Shown here in pieces: positions 9,098 through 17,655 of a stretch of DNA of 64,000 nt. The stretch lies in contig NZ_BOSJ01000015.1 in the NCBI RefSeq assembly GCF_018403285.1, positions 39,090 through 103,089 of the forward strand, in the 5' to 3' direction. Position 1 is the first letter of the stretch, and every line of letters begins with the position of its first letter. This stretch comes from Paenibacillus sp. J45TS6 (GTDB taxonomy: Bacteria; Bacillota; Bacilli; Paenibacillales; Paenibacillaceae). A program made the translations under genes and the position numbers. Below the pieces are notes generated by a model that did no database searches, was not told where the DNA came from, and was given only the letters and a program-made list of their open reading frames with translations.

Positions 9098-9797
9098 CGC
9101 ATAACTTTAAACTCGGCCTTTTGAAAGTAAGGTTGGACTCCGGGGTTTTAGGTGATTCCTAGATCTCTGCGACTTTTGGCTTTGGCTGGACCATTGCTTC
9201 TTCGATTCCACCCTTGTCCAGACAAAACAAGTGGAGCAGAGAGCTTGGAAACACCGCTATCCCCCTACTCCAACCGCATAACTTTGAACTCGGCCTTTTG
9301 AAAGTAAGGTTGGACTCCGGGGATCTAGGTGGTTCCTAGATCGCTGCGACTTTTGGCTTTGGCTGGACCATTGCTTCTTCGAACTCACTTATGTCCAGAC
9401 AAAACAAGTGGAGCAGGGAGCTTGGAAACACCGCTATCTCCATACTCCACCGCATTACTTTGAACTCGGCCCTTTTGAAACAAAGGTTGGACTCCGGGGT
9501 TTTAGGTGATTCCTAGATCTCTGCGACTTTTGGCTTTGGCTGGACCATTACTTCTGCGAATCCACTTATGTCCAGACAAAACAAGCGGAGCAGAGAGCTT
9601 GGAAACACCGTCCTCCCCTTACTCCACCGCATTACTTTGAACTCGGCCCTTTTGAAACAAAGGTTGGACTACGGGGATTTAGGTGATTCCTAGTTCTCTG
9701 CGCTTTGGCTGGACCATTACTTCTGCGAATCCACTTATGTCCAGACAAAACAAGCGGAGCAGAGAGCTTGGAAACACCGTTATCCCCTTACTCCAAC
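9098..9797. repeat. Four tandem ~177-bp repeats (9098-9274, 9275-9450, 9451-9627, 9628-9797)
   Basis: The region between amt and the CarD-like gene is a head-to-tail array of four units of 177, 176, 177 and 170 bp. Each begins CGCATnACTTTnAACTCGGC and ends near TACTCCA(A)C. Units 3 and 4 are closest to each other (shared CCCTTTTGAAACAAAGG and TTCTGCGAATCC); unit 4 has lost about 8 bp. Conserved internal pairings suggest RNA or DNA structure: CTGGAC...GTCCAG in every unit, TAGG-N5-CCTA in every unit (extended to GATCTAGG/CCTAGATC in unit 2), and GTTGGA near the start against TCCAAC at the end of units 1 and 4. No conserved reading frame runs through all units. I do not recognise the family. 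Confidence 0.9.
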
Positions 9798-9827
9798 CTC
9801 ACTGAAAACAGGCCGATTTCACACGTA

Positions 9828-9836
9828 TGCTATAAT
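9828..9836 (+). promoter_or_regulatory. Extended -10 promoter of the CarD-like gene
   Basis: TGC-TATAAT at 9828-9836 is a perfect extended -10; no clear -35. It lies 82 nt before the ATG, just outside repeat unit 4. Confidence 0.6.
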
Positions 9837-9917
9837 AGAAGAATAACTCACGGCGAACACCCAACTAAATCAGGGTCTTTTTTTCATTTCAAGGTCTTCG
9901 GAAAGGAAGTTTTATCT

Positions 9918-10403
9918 ATGTTTCAAGTAGGCGATTATATTTTCTACCCCATGTACGGTGCAGGTCATATTGAGGCTATGGAAGAGAAGGAATTTCTCGG
10001 GGAGAAAAAATGGTATTACCAGGTGACCATTGAGCATCCGGTAATGGAAGTCTCGTTTCCTATCCATAATGCTGAATCGCTTGGCATCCGGAATATTGCG
10101 GATGAGGAAATGCTGGAAAGCGCACGATCCGTGCTTTTGGAACAATGTTCAGAACTCCCCTCCAATCCTACGGCAAGACAGCAAAATCTGCTGAATAAAC
10201 TTAAAACAGGTGAACTCAATTTGGAGCTGCAAGTCATCCGTGATTTGAGTCATCTGAGTTCAAAAAAGACACTTGGCTGGACTGACAAAAACATGCTGAA
10301 CAATGCACGTAAACTTGTAATCAGCGAACTCATAACCGCTCGAAATATTTCGCCTGAAGAAGCAGCTCTTCTACTGGATAACACCCTTCATGCAGTACAC
10401 TAA
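9918..10403 (+). CDS. CarD/CdnL-family RNA polymerase-binding regulator
   Basis: 161-residue CarD_CdnL_TRCF family protein. Residues 1-60 form the RNA-polymerase interaction domain (FQVGDYIFYPMYGAGHIEAMEEKEF matches the family's G-D-x-V-x-YP-x-G-x-G pattern); the remainder is helical, as in CdnL. Such proteins bind the RNAP beta subunit and stabilise the open complex, often at rRNA promoters; the Bacillus homologue is YdeB-like. Start ATG 9918 with GGAAAGGAAG about 8 nt upstream; the frame stays open to 9705 through repeat unit 4 but that extension is not conserved-looking. Single gene between two terminator hairpins. Confidence 0.88.
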   Translation: MFQVGDYIFYPMYGAGHIEAMEEKEFLGEKKWYYQVTIEHPVMEVSFPIHNAESLGIRNIADEEMLESARSVLLEQCSELPSNPTARQQNLLNKLKTGELNLELQVIRDLSHLSSKKTLGWTDKNMLNNARKLVISELITARNISPEEAALLLDNTLHAVH

Positions 10404-10414
10404 TTATTCCTAAA

Positions 10415-10472
10415 TAAAAAGATGCAAATAACCCGGCCGCCTTTCGTTCTGCGTACCGGGTATCTTTTTATT
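10415..10472. terminator. Bidirectional terminator
   Basis: ACCCGG / CCGGGT inner stem flanked by AAAAAGAT and ATCTTTTTA outer arms, between two convergent genes. Confidence 0.8.
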
Positions 10473-10479
10473 CTCTATT

Positions 10480-11463
10480 TTAGCGATCCGCAGGGTAGAC
10501 AAGCCCAATCTGTCTTCGAACCGTGTCCATGATCGCCATGGTTACACTGGAATGATGATGTGAATTCACAGGTGATTCCAGCTCTCCGCTTTGTACAAGA
10601 CGGATAAACTCCGCTGCCTCGTACTTCATAGCAGGTTCATTCGATACTTCCGAGATCGTCTCTGTTTCACCCTGTCGATAATGAATCTGCACTTTTCCAG
10701 GCGTACTAATATGGTCAATAACCATGCTTCCCTCTTCACCCTGAATTTCGGATGGCAGATAAGAGTTCGTTATTTTGGAGTATGTAATAACTCCTTCCAT
10801 TTCTTTGTACTGCAACACGATACTTCCCTCACCATCTACACCCGAATCAAGCATCACACTGGTTGCTTTGATATTCTCAGGTTGGCCAAACAGAACGACC
10901 ATCGGGTAGATGCAATAAACTCCAATATCCATCAGGGAGCCGTTAGAGAACTCCGGCTTAAAAGCATTAAGAACCTTACCTTCTTTATATGCATCATAGC
11001 GAGAGGAATACTGACAATAGTTCACATTAAATTTACGAACCGTTCCCAGCTTAGGCAGCTCTTCTTGGATTCTTGCAAACCCCGGAAGAAGTGTTGATTT
11101 CATCGCTTCCATTAGCACAACCTGATTCGCCGCAGCTGCGTCCAGCATATCCTGAAGCTGTTTACTGTTAGAAGCAATCGGTTTCTCACACAAAACATGC
11201 TTCCCATGATTCATCATGAGGATCGCTTGTTCACTATGTAATGAATTGGGGCTGGCAATGTAGACAGCATCGAGTTCTTCACTCGCAGCCATATGTTCCA
11301 AATTCGTATAAATAAATTCCGCACCGTGCTTCTCAGCAAATTCCTTAGCACGTTTCTCCGTCCGTGAATAAACAGCCGTAAGCTTGAAATCGGTGAGCGT
11401 GCTTGCCGCCTCTAGAAAACGCTCTGTAATCGTGTTTGTACCAATAATACCGAAGCGTACCAT
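10480..11463 (-). CDS. Gfo/Idh/MocA-family oxidoreductase
   Basis: 327-residue NAD(P)-dependent oxidoreductase. The N-terminal Rossmann domain shows GIIGTNTIT at residues 5-13 (GxxGxxxI variant) and the family-defining CEKP motif in HVLCEKPIASN at about 93-103; the C-terminal alpha/beta domain (about 125-320) contains DIGVYCIYPMVVLFGQPENI, the helix with the probable catalytic acid/His region of the GFO_IDH_MocA_C fold. Members act on sugars, inositols or trans-dihydrodiols; the substrate here cannot be chosen. ATG with GAGGAGGGG upstream. Single gene. Confidence 0.87.
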   Translation of the reverse strand: MVRFGIIGTNTITERFLEAASTLTDFKLTAVYSRTEKRAKEFAEKHGAEFIYTNLEHMAASEELDAVYIASPNSLHSEQAILMMNHGKHVLCEKPIASNSKQLQDMLDAAAANQVVLMEAMKSTLLPGFARIQEELPKLGTVRKFNVNYCQYSSRYDAYKEGKVLNAFKPEFSNGSLMDIGVYCIYPMVVLFGQPENIKATSVMLDSGVDGEGSIVLQYKEMEGVITYSKITNSYLPSEIQGEEGSMVIDHISTPGKVQIHYRQGETETISEVSNEPAMKYEAAEFIRLVQSGELESPVNSHHHSSVTMAIMDTVRRQIGLVYPADR

Positions 11464-11593
11464 GTTACCCCTCCTCTTTGTCTCTTCTCTTTTTTTGTCA
11501 TTGTATCATAAATAGGAAGAGGAGTTTTTGCTGCTCATACGTATCTTTATATCTAGGAATCTAGATAATTATAAAGAAAAAAAGCCTCCTTTC

Positions 11594-11914
11594 TTATAGA
11601 TTTTTTTTGAGTTCATCACAAAACTGCTGAATTACCTCTTCATTTCGTCTGTAATATGTCCACTGACCAACACGTTCTGACAAGAGCAGGCCGGCCTTTT
11701 GCATCGATAATAAATAATTCGAAATAACGGATTGTGCAAGCCCTGCCTTCGCTTGAATATCTCCTACACATACTCCTTTTGTCAGATCTCCATTAGGAGG
11801 AGCATGGTACCGATCACCGAAATGTTCTTCGGGTTTTTTGAGCCATTCAAGAATATCCCGCCTTGTCTCATTCGACAACACTTTATGAATCATTATAGGT
11901 TCCATAAGCTTCAT
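11594..11914 (-). CDS. ArsR-family transcriptional regulator
   Basis: 106-residue winged-helix regulator. HKVLSNETRRDILEWLK opens the fold, and QAKAGLAQSVISNYLLSMQKAGLLLSERVGQWTYYRRN is the recognition helix plus beta wing typical of ArsR proteins. Only two cysteines occur (in KGVCVGDIQ and QQFCDEL), so a classical ELCVC-type metal site is absent; the sensor input could be non-metal. ATG 11914 is supported by TAGGAGC at 9 nt. The downstream neighbour on the same strand is the Gfo/Idh/MocA gene, about 130 nt away, a possible target, but no operator was recognised. Confidence 0.82.
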   Translation of the reverse strand: MKLMEPIMIHKVLSNETRRDILEWLKKPEEHFGDRYHAPPNGDLTKGVCVGDIQAKAGLAQSVISNYLLSMQKAGLLLSERVGQWTYYRRNEEVIQQFCDELKKNL

Positions 11915-11939
11915 TATATATGCTCCTATCTATTTGTAA

Positions 11940-11980
11940 ATAAAAATACCACCTTTATTCTTGAAATAAAGGCGGTATCG
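11940..11980 (-). terminator. Terminator of copC-copD
   Basis: ATACCACCTTTATT / AATAAAGGCGGTAT arms with a 4-nt loop, followed by TTTTTATT on the minus strand, 30 nt past the copD stop. Confidence 0.88.
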
Positions 11981-12010
11981 ATAACCAATCTATCTTCCAC
12001 TTGGTGCGTA

Positions 12011-13090
12011 CTATTGTACACTTAGCATTAGGCTTCCGTAAGCCGTGAGTACAAAAACAAATCCGAGAATCAGTAACATCGCGGGGCTTGCTTTTTTGTT
12101 CGTGAATGAGATTATCATTCCCGCAAGGATAAGTAGAGCAACCCCTGCAAGAGCAGCCGCTGGGATCGTAATTCCCCAGTTCAGCGGTACACTAGCTTCA
12201 GGATGAAGCATCATGAATATGGCCGACGCATCGTTGTACTGCAGTGTTTCAGCAACCGTGTGGGCTGGTGCTTCCTGCGACATTAAGGCCGTGAACAAGA
12301 GCACAAATAGAATAAGAATGGTTTCTGCTTTGAGCCAAGGAATGACAGCAAAACCTTGATTCTGTTTCATTTTACTCCGAATCAAAAATCCATTACAGAA
12401 CCCACAAATAATAATCGGAACAAACAGTAAATGTTTCATTAACAGTGCCTGCCCATACGGCAGAATCCAGGAGTTTACATATTCAGGTACCGTATAGCTC
12501 ATCGTAAGCAGTCCCGATACCAGGATAAGTACGACACAACCGATCGATACTGGGGTGAACCATTTCAGAAAACGATCCCAGTGCCGGGCTTCTGCTGTAA
12601 ACCACGCAACAGCAAAAAGCACTCCCGCCCATACAGCCATAGAAAGCATATGAACCGTCTGAATGACAGCTCCCTTAAATCCTCCAATAGCACCTAAGTG
12701 GCTCGCATAGCCGAATGTTGCAATGATACACAGAACAATCAGCAAAGATGGATAGAGTATCTTTTTATTCTGGAGCGCATCTTTTATCAGTAAAAAGGTA
12801 AGGAGTAATAATAAACAGAGTCCAAATACCAGGAGATATGCTTTCCCCTCTTTGAAAGAGAATAGTACGGTGGACAGTGCTTTTCCATATCCAATACCTG
12901 AACCAAAACGAATAATAATCTGGAGCAGCGGTGCAAAAGCTAAAACCATTGTCCCCGCGATACTCCATATCACCGCTTGACGCGGGATACGGAGCCCCGG
13001 TTTTGCATTACCCGGAACAAGATGAACAATCAAACTTCCCATAAGAAACGCATAACAGATATATAGCAGACCTTCGCTAAGAAAGCCCAT
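12011..13090 (-). CDS. CopD-family copper transport membrane protein
   Basis: 359-residue polytopic membrane protein of the CopD family (PF05425), about nine helices. The family core (GFKGAVIQTVHMLSMAVWAGVLFAVAWF, with His in a W-G-G/A-x-L-F-type helix pair) is at about 135-165, and a conserved His lies in HLGAIGGFKG. CopD proteins act with CopC in moving copper across the membrane; the B. subtilis YcnJ protein fuses both domains and functions in copper acquisition. Here the two are separate genes, copC first, 2 bp apart, hence co-translated. An extra C-terminal pair of helices (about 305-355) follows the core. Direction of transport is inferred only. Confidence 0.85.
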   Translation of the reverse strand: MGFLSEGLLYICYAFLMGSLIVHLVPGNAKPGLRIPRQAVIWSIAGTMVLAFAPLLQIIIRFGSGIGYGKALSTVLFSFKEGKAYLLVFGLCLLLLLTFLLIKDALQNKKILYPSLLIVLCIIATFGYASHLGAIGGFKGAVIQTVHMLSMAVWAGVLFAVAWFTAEARHWDRFLKWFTPVSIGCVVLILVSGLLTMSYTVPEYVNSWILPYGQALLMKHLLFVPIIICGFCNGFLIRSKMKQNQGFAVIPWLKAETILILFVLLFTALMSQEAPAHTVAETLQYNDASAIFMMLHPEASVPLNWGITIPAAALAGVALLILAGMIISFTNKKASPAMLLILGFVFVLTAYGSLMLSVQ

Positions 13091-13092
13091 TT

Positions 13093-13689
13093 TTATTTTT
13101 TCCCTTTACGTCGTAGGGCAACATAGGCAGCCGCAATAATAACAACAACGATGAGTGCAATCCAAATTCCTGCATTTCCTGTATTGCCAGCTTCTGTTTC
13201 TTGCGCATCATCTGCTACAGGTGCTGCTGTATTATTTTGTTCATCTACTGTGTCTTCGCTTGTTACAGGTGTATCCGCTCCTGTATTTTCATCCTCGACA
13301 GCAGTATTGTCCGGCTGTTCCGGCTCCACCGGTGCATCTACGGTAAATGCATATTCATTATTAATGGTATGCCCATCTTCCCCAACAATCGTCCAGTCTA
13401 CCTTATAAGCTCCATTCGGCAGCGGTTCACTTAACTTCGCTGTAAGTGTATTTTCTTTGACCTCAATATTCGCTAGGTCCATTTCGTTGCCTTCTTCATT
13501 TACTACTTTAATCTCACTAAGCGGCTCAATCGGTGTTTCAAACGTAAGGACTAATTCATCCAGTGCAGAAGTCACCGTATCTCCATTTCCAGGGACAGCA
13601 CTTTCTAGACCCGTATGTGCAAAAGCAGCGCCTGGCAACAGCACTAAAAACAGAACCAGCGTAAGAATTCCTTTTTTCATCATTTTCAT
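13093..13689 (-). CDS. Secreted, membrane-anchored CopC-domain copper-binding protein
   Basis: 198 residues: Sec signal peptide (1-24, ending GAAFA), a CopC domain (25-118), an acidic Thr/Pro-rich linker (about 120-168) and a C-terminal helix (about 172-192) ending RRKGKK. Predicted cleavage AFA|HTGL leaves His25 as the mature N-terminus. Together with Asp105 and His107 (EDGHTINNEY) this makes the canonical CopC Cu(II) site (His1, Asp, His), a histidine-brace arrangement. The protein would display copper at the outer membrane face for the CopD partner encoded 2 bp downstream. The linker plus anchor replaces the covalent fusion seen in YcnJ. Confidence 0.88.
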   Translation of the reverse strand: MKMMKKGILTLVLFLVLLPGAAFAHTGLESAVPGNGDTVTSALDELVLTFETPIEPLSEIKVVNEEGNEMDLANIEVKENTLTAKLSEPLPNGAYKVDWTIVGEDGHTINNEYAFTVDAPVEPEQPDNTAVEDENTGADTPVTSEDTVDEQNNTAAPVADDAQETEAGNTGNAGIWIALIVVVIIAAAYVALRRKGKK

Positions 13690-13914
13690 TATCGATCCTT
13701 TCTCTTCGAGCAGTTTTATGTAACACTCACTTACGACTCAGCATAACCCAACCTTCCAGAGCAAGAGAATAGCCCAGACGGGTCATACTTTTTCTGAAAA
13801 ACAGGATATACCAGATGAATTATGAACAAAAATCAACTTTCACGAGCGAAATACGCTCGATATTCTTGATCATATCACTGCACGTTCTAAAATAGTCCAC
13901 TACAAAAGGCTAAA

Positions 13915-13956
13915 CCAAAAAGAAGAAAGGATCAAGAATCCCCTCTTCTTTAATAA
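13915..13956 (-). terminator. Terminator of the Bcr/CflA gene
   Basis: AAAGAAG / CTTCTTT outer arms with an inner GGAT/ATCC pair; a modest T-rich stretch follows on the minus strand. The rest of 13690-13969 holds no gene. Confidence 0.6.
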
Positions 13957-13969
13957 AATTTGAATGGTC

Positions 13970-15187
13970 CTATTTCCGCGAACGCGATCTGACCATGAGT
14001 ATATACAGGGCAATGGCAAGCACTTCAGCAGTTGCAATCACAATCCCCATCGGTACTGCCGTATCTTCGCCGCCAATTCCGACGAGAGGAGCTACCAGTC
14101 CTCCGAATAGGAACATAAGAACACCAAGCAAAGCCGATGCACTGCCCGCAGAATTCTTCTGATTCTGCATCGCAAGTCCGAAAGTTGCGGTATTTACAAT
14201 ACCAACACAAGAAACCACTAGGAATAACGGGATCAAAATACCAACCAGCGGAGCATCTGCTAAGATGGCAAGAAGTAAGCTGATTCCGCCGATCCCGGCA
14301 AGGGACAAGCCTGCAATCAGCAGTCTTGTTTCTCCCACACGTCCTGCAAGTCTTCCCGCAATCTGACTCGCAATAATAATACCCGCTCCATTCATAGCAA
14401 AGATCAAGCTGTAGGTTTGAGGGCTGACTTCATAGATTTTTTGAAGAACAAAAGGCGAGCCTGATATATAGGCAAACATAGCAGCTCCTACAAATCCTTG
14501 GCAAAGAGCATAGCCCATGAACACCCGATCTTTCATGATCGTACCGAAAGCACGGAACGTCTGTTGCAGACCGCCTTGAGTATGCTGATTTTTCGATAGT
14601 GACTCAGGCAGACCAAGGATAACTCCAATCAAGGATAATACCCCGATGACGGTGAGGACGACGAACACACCTCGCCAAGAAGTCACCGTGAGCAGCTGAC
14701 CACCTGCGATTGGTGCAAGGATTGGCGCCGCTCCGTTGATGAGCATAAGTAATGAAAAGAATTTCGTGAGCTCTGTGCCCGAATACAAGTCACGAACCAC
14801 GGCTCTTGAGATAACAATACCCGCTGCTCCCGCTGCTCCTTGAATAAAACGCATGACAACAAACATTTCTATAGATGGAGCAATAAAACATAAGATCGAG
14901 GAAAGTGTAAATATGCCGAGACCGATCAGCAGCGGTCCACGTCGTCCTCTCGCATCGCTGATTGGTCCTGCTACTAACTGACCAAGCGCAAGTCCCAGCA
15001 TACAAGCGGTAAGACTAAGCTGGGCATAGGATGCAGTTGTGTTTAAATCATCTGCCAGAATGGTGAGTGCAGGCAGATACATATCGAGTGAGAATGGGCC
15101 GAAAGCTGACAGTGTTCCGAGTATAAATGCCAGCCAAAGCCGCTTCGCACGATCCGGTGCTTCCTGGATCGCCTGAGCTTGGGTCAT
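13970..15187 (-). CDS. Bcr/CflA-family MFS multidrug efflux transporter
   Basis: 405-residue 12-helix major facilitator. The N-terminus FGPFSLDMYLPALTIL is the diagnostic Bcr/CflA motif; the loop 2-3 motif GQLVAGPISDARGRRGPLL (about 68-86) and motif C region with G-rich helix 5 (NGAAPILAPIAGGQLL) identify a drug/H+ antiporter of the DHA1 group. Relatives export bicyclomycin, chloramphenicol or sulfonamides. Single gene, ATG with AAGGAGAG at 7 nt. The 345 bp upstream (15188-15532) contain its promoter region and the next gene's terminator, nothing else seen. Confidence 0.88.
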   Translation of the reverse strand: MTQAQAIQEAPDRAKRLWLAFILGTLSAFGPFSLDMYLPALTILADDLNTTASYAQLSLTACMLGLALGQLVAGPISDARGRRGPLLIGLGIFTLSSILCFIAPSIEMFVVMRFIQGAAGAAGIVISRAVVRDLYSGTELTKFFSLLMLINGAAPILAPIAGGQLLTVTSWRGVFVVLTVIGVLSLIGVILGLPESLSKNQHTQGGLQQTFRAFGTIMKDRVFMGYALCQGFVGAAMFAYISGSPFVLQKIYEVSPQTYSLIFAMNGAGIIIASQIAGRLAGRVGETRLLIAGLSLAGIGGISLLLAILADAPLVGILIPLFLVVSCVGIVNTATFGLAMQNQKNSAGSASALLGVLMFLFGGLVAPLVGIGGEDTAVPMGIVIATAEVLAIALYILMVRSRSRK

Positions 15188-15479
15188 GAATGTTCTCTCC
15201 TTTTTTAGATGGAAATAATAAAGCTCGTGTGTACATTAATAGTTCTTTATGTAATGTTTTTCATAATTCCCTTGTTCATTTTACAATAATTCTGGCAGTT
15301 TACAACCATCAAGACTTCTAAGTAAGAACATAGCCCTAGCGTAATCACTTCACTCTCTAAGTTATTCTACTGATTAACGTTTAATTGGATAAATCATTTA
15401 GATAATAGTTAGTTTAGTCCCCTTAATTATTCACCCCATGAGATAACATATTCAGAATAATGTAAATCATAGGGTGCTA

Positions 15480-15520
15480 ATAAAAAAGACATCCCTCATA
15501 AAAAGGAAATGTCTTTTTTT
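15480..15520. terminator. Terminator of the metallophosphoesterase gene
   Basis: AAAAAGACAT / ATGTCTTTTT arms, A-run and T-run on both sides, just past the stop of the minus-strand phosphoesterase gene. Confidence 0.85.
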
Positions 15521-15532
15521 CAAATCGCTTTC

Positions 15533-16687
15533 TTATTCTTCGGTGAGTGTCAATTCGATATGAATGACTTCTGATCTGCTTGCCAGGCGGATAGGCGGTC
15601 CCCATGAACCAAAACCAGAGGACACAATAACATGCATTTGTTCTTTCAGCATATAGCCCCAATCCAGTTCAAATAGTCGCTTTGTAATGAAATGATTGGG
15701 CGCAAACTGTCCCCTATGCGTATGTCCGCATAACAACAGGTCGGCGCCGCCCTCCTGAGCTTTATCAAATGCATAAGGCTGATGATCCAGCAAAACAATC
15801 GGTTTTGTATGGTCCAGTGGAGTAAGCAGATCTGATACAGATAAACGTCCTTCTGGATCCATACGTACTGCAGTCAGATCTTTACGTCCCGCAATGTAGA
15901 TAGCTCCGCCTGCTACACTGACTACCTCGTCCCGAAGTACAGGAATTCCAATCTCGCTCATTTCCTTCACGTAACGATCAACGTGACCTCCGTAGTACTC
16001 ATGGTTACCAAGCACTGCAAAAACACCGTATTTGGCAGATAATTTCTTCATCTCATTTGACATCTTATTTCGCAAAAAAGGTTCAATCGAATCATCAAGC
16101 ACATCCCCTACCAGCAAGGTCAGATCAGGCTTTAATCCATTGAGGAGTCCGGTCAGCTTTGCTAAATATCGATTACCCACAATGTTTCCAAGATGGATAT
16201 CGGAAGCTACTGCGATGGTGTACTTTTGGGGAGCACCTGGTTCTGGCTTCTTGGCTACTGCTACTTCATATTTTCTTACGACAGGACTCCACGCATTATA
16301 AGACCCGCGCAGTAGGAAGATCCCTAGAAGCACTACCGTTGCCCAGCCAAGTATCGGAATATATGCCTTAGAATCAGCTCCCGCAAGATGACATATCCAT
16401 CCGATCAGATCCATCACCGGAAGTACAAGGATGAAGAACTCGAGCAGTGCAAAATAGTACGAACCGATCACTTTTATGAAGCGTCCTACGGGTCCAAGCC
16501 ATTTAATCCGTCCGACCGCATACCCAAGCGATACCACAGTCAGAGAGATACCTAATACGAAAATAGAGATATCAGAAACATAAGAAGAAAGAAACAAGTA
16601 CATATTCCAGCCGATATACAGCTGTAACCCAATAAATATAAGCAGTACAAGTAAAGTGTTCAGTATCATTCGAAAGGGAAACTTCAT
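15533..16687 (-). CDS. Membrane-anchored calcineurin-like metallophosphoesterase
   Basis: 384 residues. Four hydrophobic helices occupy about 1-130; the catalytic domain follows with the dinuclear-metal motifs in order: SDIHLGN (Asp, His), GDVLDD (Asp), GNHEYYGG (Asn, His) and CGHTHRGQ (two His). This is the layout of YkuE/YaeI-like phosphoesterases, with an enlarged membrane part compared with soluble members; YaeI-type enzymes act at the membrane surface, some on UDP-diacylglucosamine-like or other phospholipid substrates, but no substrate can be assigned here. All metal ligands appear intact. ATG start with AAGGAGCGAGG upstream; single gene with its own terminator. Confidence 0.85.
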   Translation of the reverse strand: MKFPFRMILNTLLVLLIFIGLQLYIGWNMYLFLSSYVSDISIFVLGISLTVVSLGYAVGRIKWLGPVGRFIKVIGSYYFALLEFFILVLPVMDLIGWICHLAGADSKAYIPILGWATVVLLGIFLLRGSYNAWSPVVRKYEVAVAKKPEPGAPQKYTIAVASDIHLGNIVGNRYLAKLTGLLNGLKPDLTLLVGDVLDDSIEPFLRNKMSNEMKKLSAKYGVFAVLGNHEYYGGHVDRYVKEMSEIGIPVLRDEVVSVAGGAIYIAGRKDLTAVRMDPEGRLSVSDLLTPLDHTKPIVLLDHQPYAFDKAQEGGADLLLCGHTHRGQFAPNHFITKRLFELDWGYMLKEQMHVIVSSGFGSWGPPIRLASRSEVIHIELTLTEE

Positions 16688-16850
16688 TGGTTCCTGCCTC
16701 GCTCCTTAATAATGCAAATTGATTACACTTCATTTTATTATACAACTGAACCTAATTCCAACCTCAGTCATTCTCTCCTGGATATTACATCCGGTAAGCG
16801 TGAATCGTATCTTTCCTTACAGCGATATTACCCTTATATCATGAGTACGG

Positions 16851-16887
16851 TTGACAAATCATCTCACTTGTAACTATAATGGTTACA
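16851..16887 (+). promoter_or_regulatory. Promoter with operator-like dyad before the SDR gene
   Basis: TTGACA (16851-16856), 18-nt spacer, TATAAT (16875-16880). A perfect dyad TGTAAC-N7-GTTACA (16869-16887) brackets the -10, a position suited to repression. Confidence 0.72.
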
Positions 16888-16934
16888 GGTTGAAAAAACG
16901 AATTTATTTTAATAACAACATTGGAGGAATAAAA

Positions 16935-17570
16935 ATGAAAATTGCAATTATTGGCGCTAGTGGTAAAGCAGGAAAATTCATTATGGATGAAGCAGGAAAA
17001 CGTGGACATGAAGTCACAGCGATTGTAAGAAATGCAGCTAAGGTTAGCGGGGTTCCTGCCATCCAGAAAGATATTTTTGCACTAACGACGGAAGATCTGA
17101 ATAAATATGATGTTGTTGTGAATGCCTTTGGTGCAGCACCAGGTGAAGAGCATAAACACGTAGAAGCAGGCCAAACACTCATTAAGGCACTGAGCGGTGT
17201 GGAAGGTACTCGGCTGATCGTTGTCGGCGGTGCAGGAAGTTTGTACGTTGATGAAGCGAAAACGACAAAACTGATCGACACACCAGAATTCCCTGACCTC
17301 TACAAACCAACCGCAAGCAATCAAGGAAAAAACCTGGAGGACCTGAAAGCTTCTACAGACCTAAAATGGACTTTCGTAAGCCCAGCGGCGATGTTTGATG
17401 CAGAAGGTGCACGCAGTGGTTCTTATCAAAAAGGAAAAGATAATTTGATCGTGAACGCTAAAGGTGACAGCTACATCAGCTACGCGGACTATGCAATTGC
17501 GATTGTGGATGAAATCGAAAACCCAGCACATATCGGTGAACGTTTCACTGTCGTTGGCGAGCAAAAATAA
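16935..17570 (+). CDS. Atypical SDR / NAD(P)H-binding protein (YwnB-like)
   Basis: 211-residue NAD(P)-binding protein of the NmrA/atypical short-chain dehydrogenase type. Start ATG 16935 follows GGAGGAA at 6 nt; the open frame extends upstream across the promoter but that part is not coding. The N-terminus IAIIGASGKAGKFIMDEA is the GxxGxxG nucleotide site, with VTAIVRN placing Arg for NADPH phosphate recognition. No classical YxxxK is apparent, as in flavin-reductase/NmrA relatives. B. subtilis YwnB sits next to YwnA, and the same pairing occurs here (Rrf2 gene 160 bp downstream), supporting a redox or electrophile-stress role. Regulation by the neighbour is inference. Confidence 0.85.
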   Translation: MKIAIIGASGKAGKFIMDEAGKRGHEVTAIVRNAAKVSGVPAIQKDIFALTTEDLNKYDVVVNAFGAAPGEEHKHVEAGQTLIKALSGVEGTRLIVVGGAGSLYVDEAKTTKLIDTPEFPDLYKPTASNQGKNLEDLKASTDLKWTFVSPAAMFDAEGARSGSYQKGKDNLIVNAKGDSYISYADYAIAIVDEIENPAHIGERFTVVGEQK

Positions 17571-17586
17571 TCTCCTTGTTGTTTCA

Positions 17587-17619
17587 GATCCTCTGGGCCG
17601 CCACCCGGAGGATCTTTTT
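17587..17619 (+). terminator. Terminator of the SDR gene
   Basis: GATCCTCTGGG / CCCGGAGGATC arms with a 6-nt loop and TTTTTG following. Confidence 0.9.
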
Positions 17620-17655
17620 GTTTACAACTGTTCACTCAGGGTACAATAGATTACA

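Noticed and set aside
9098-9797. CRISPR array
   Set aside because: Units are 177 bp, directly adjacent, without unique spacers, and no cas genes are present.
9705-9917. In-frame N-terminal extension of the CarD-like gene through repeat unit 4
   Set aside because: It starts inside a repeat unit, has no ribosome site, and the family fold begins at the Met encoded at 9918, which has a good SD.
13843-13859. CGAGCG-N5-CGCTCG hairpin between copC and the Bcr/CflA gene as a terminator
   Set aside because: No T-run on either side; a better terminator lies at 13915-13956.
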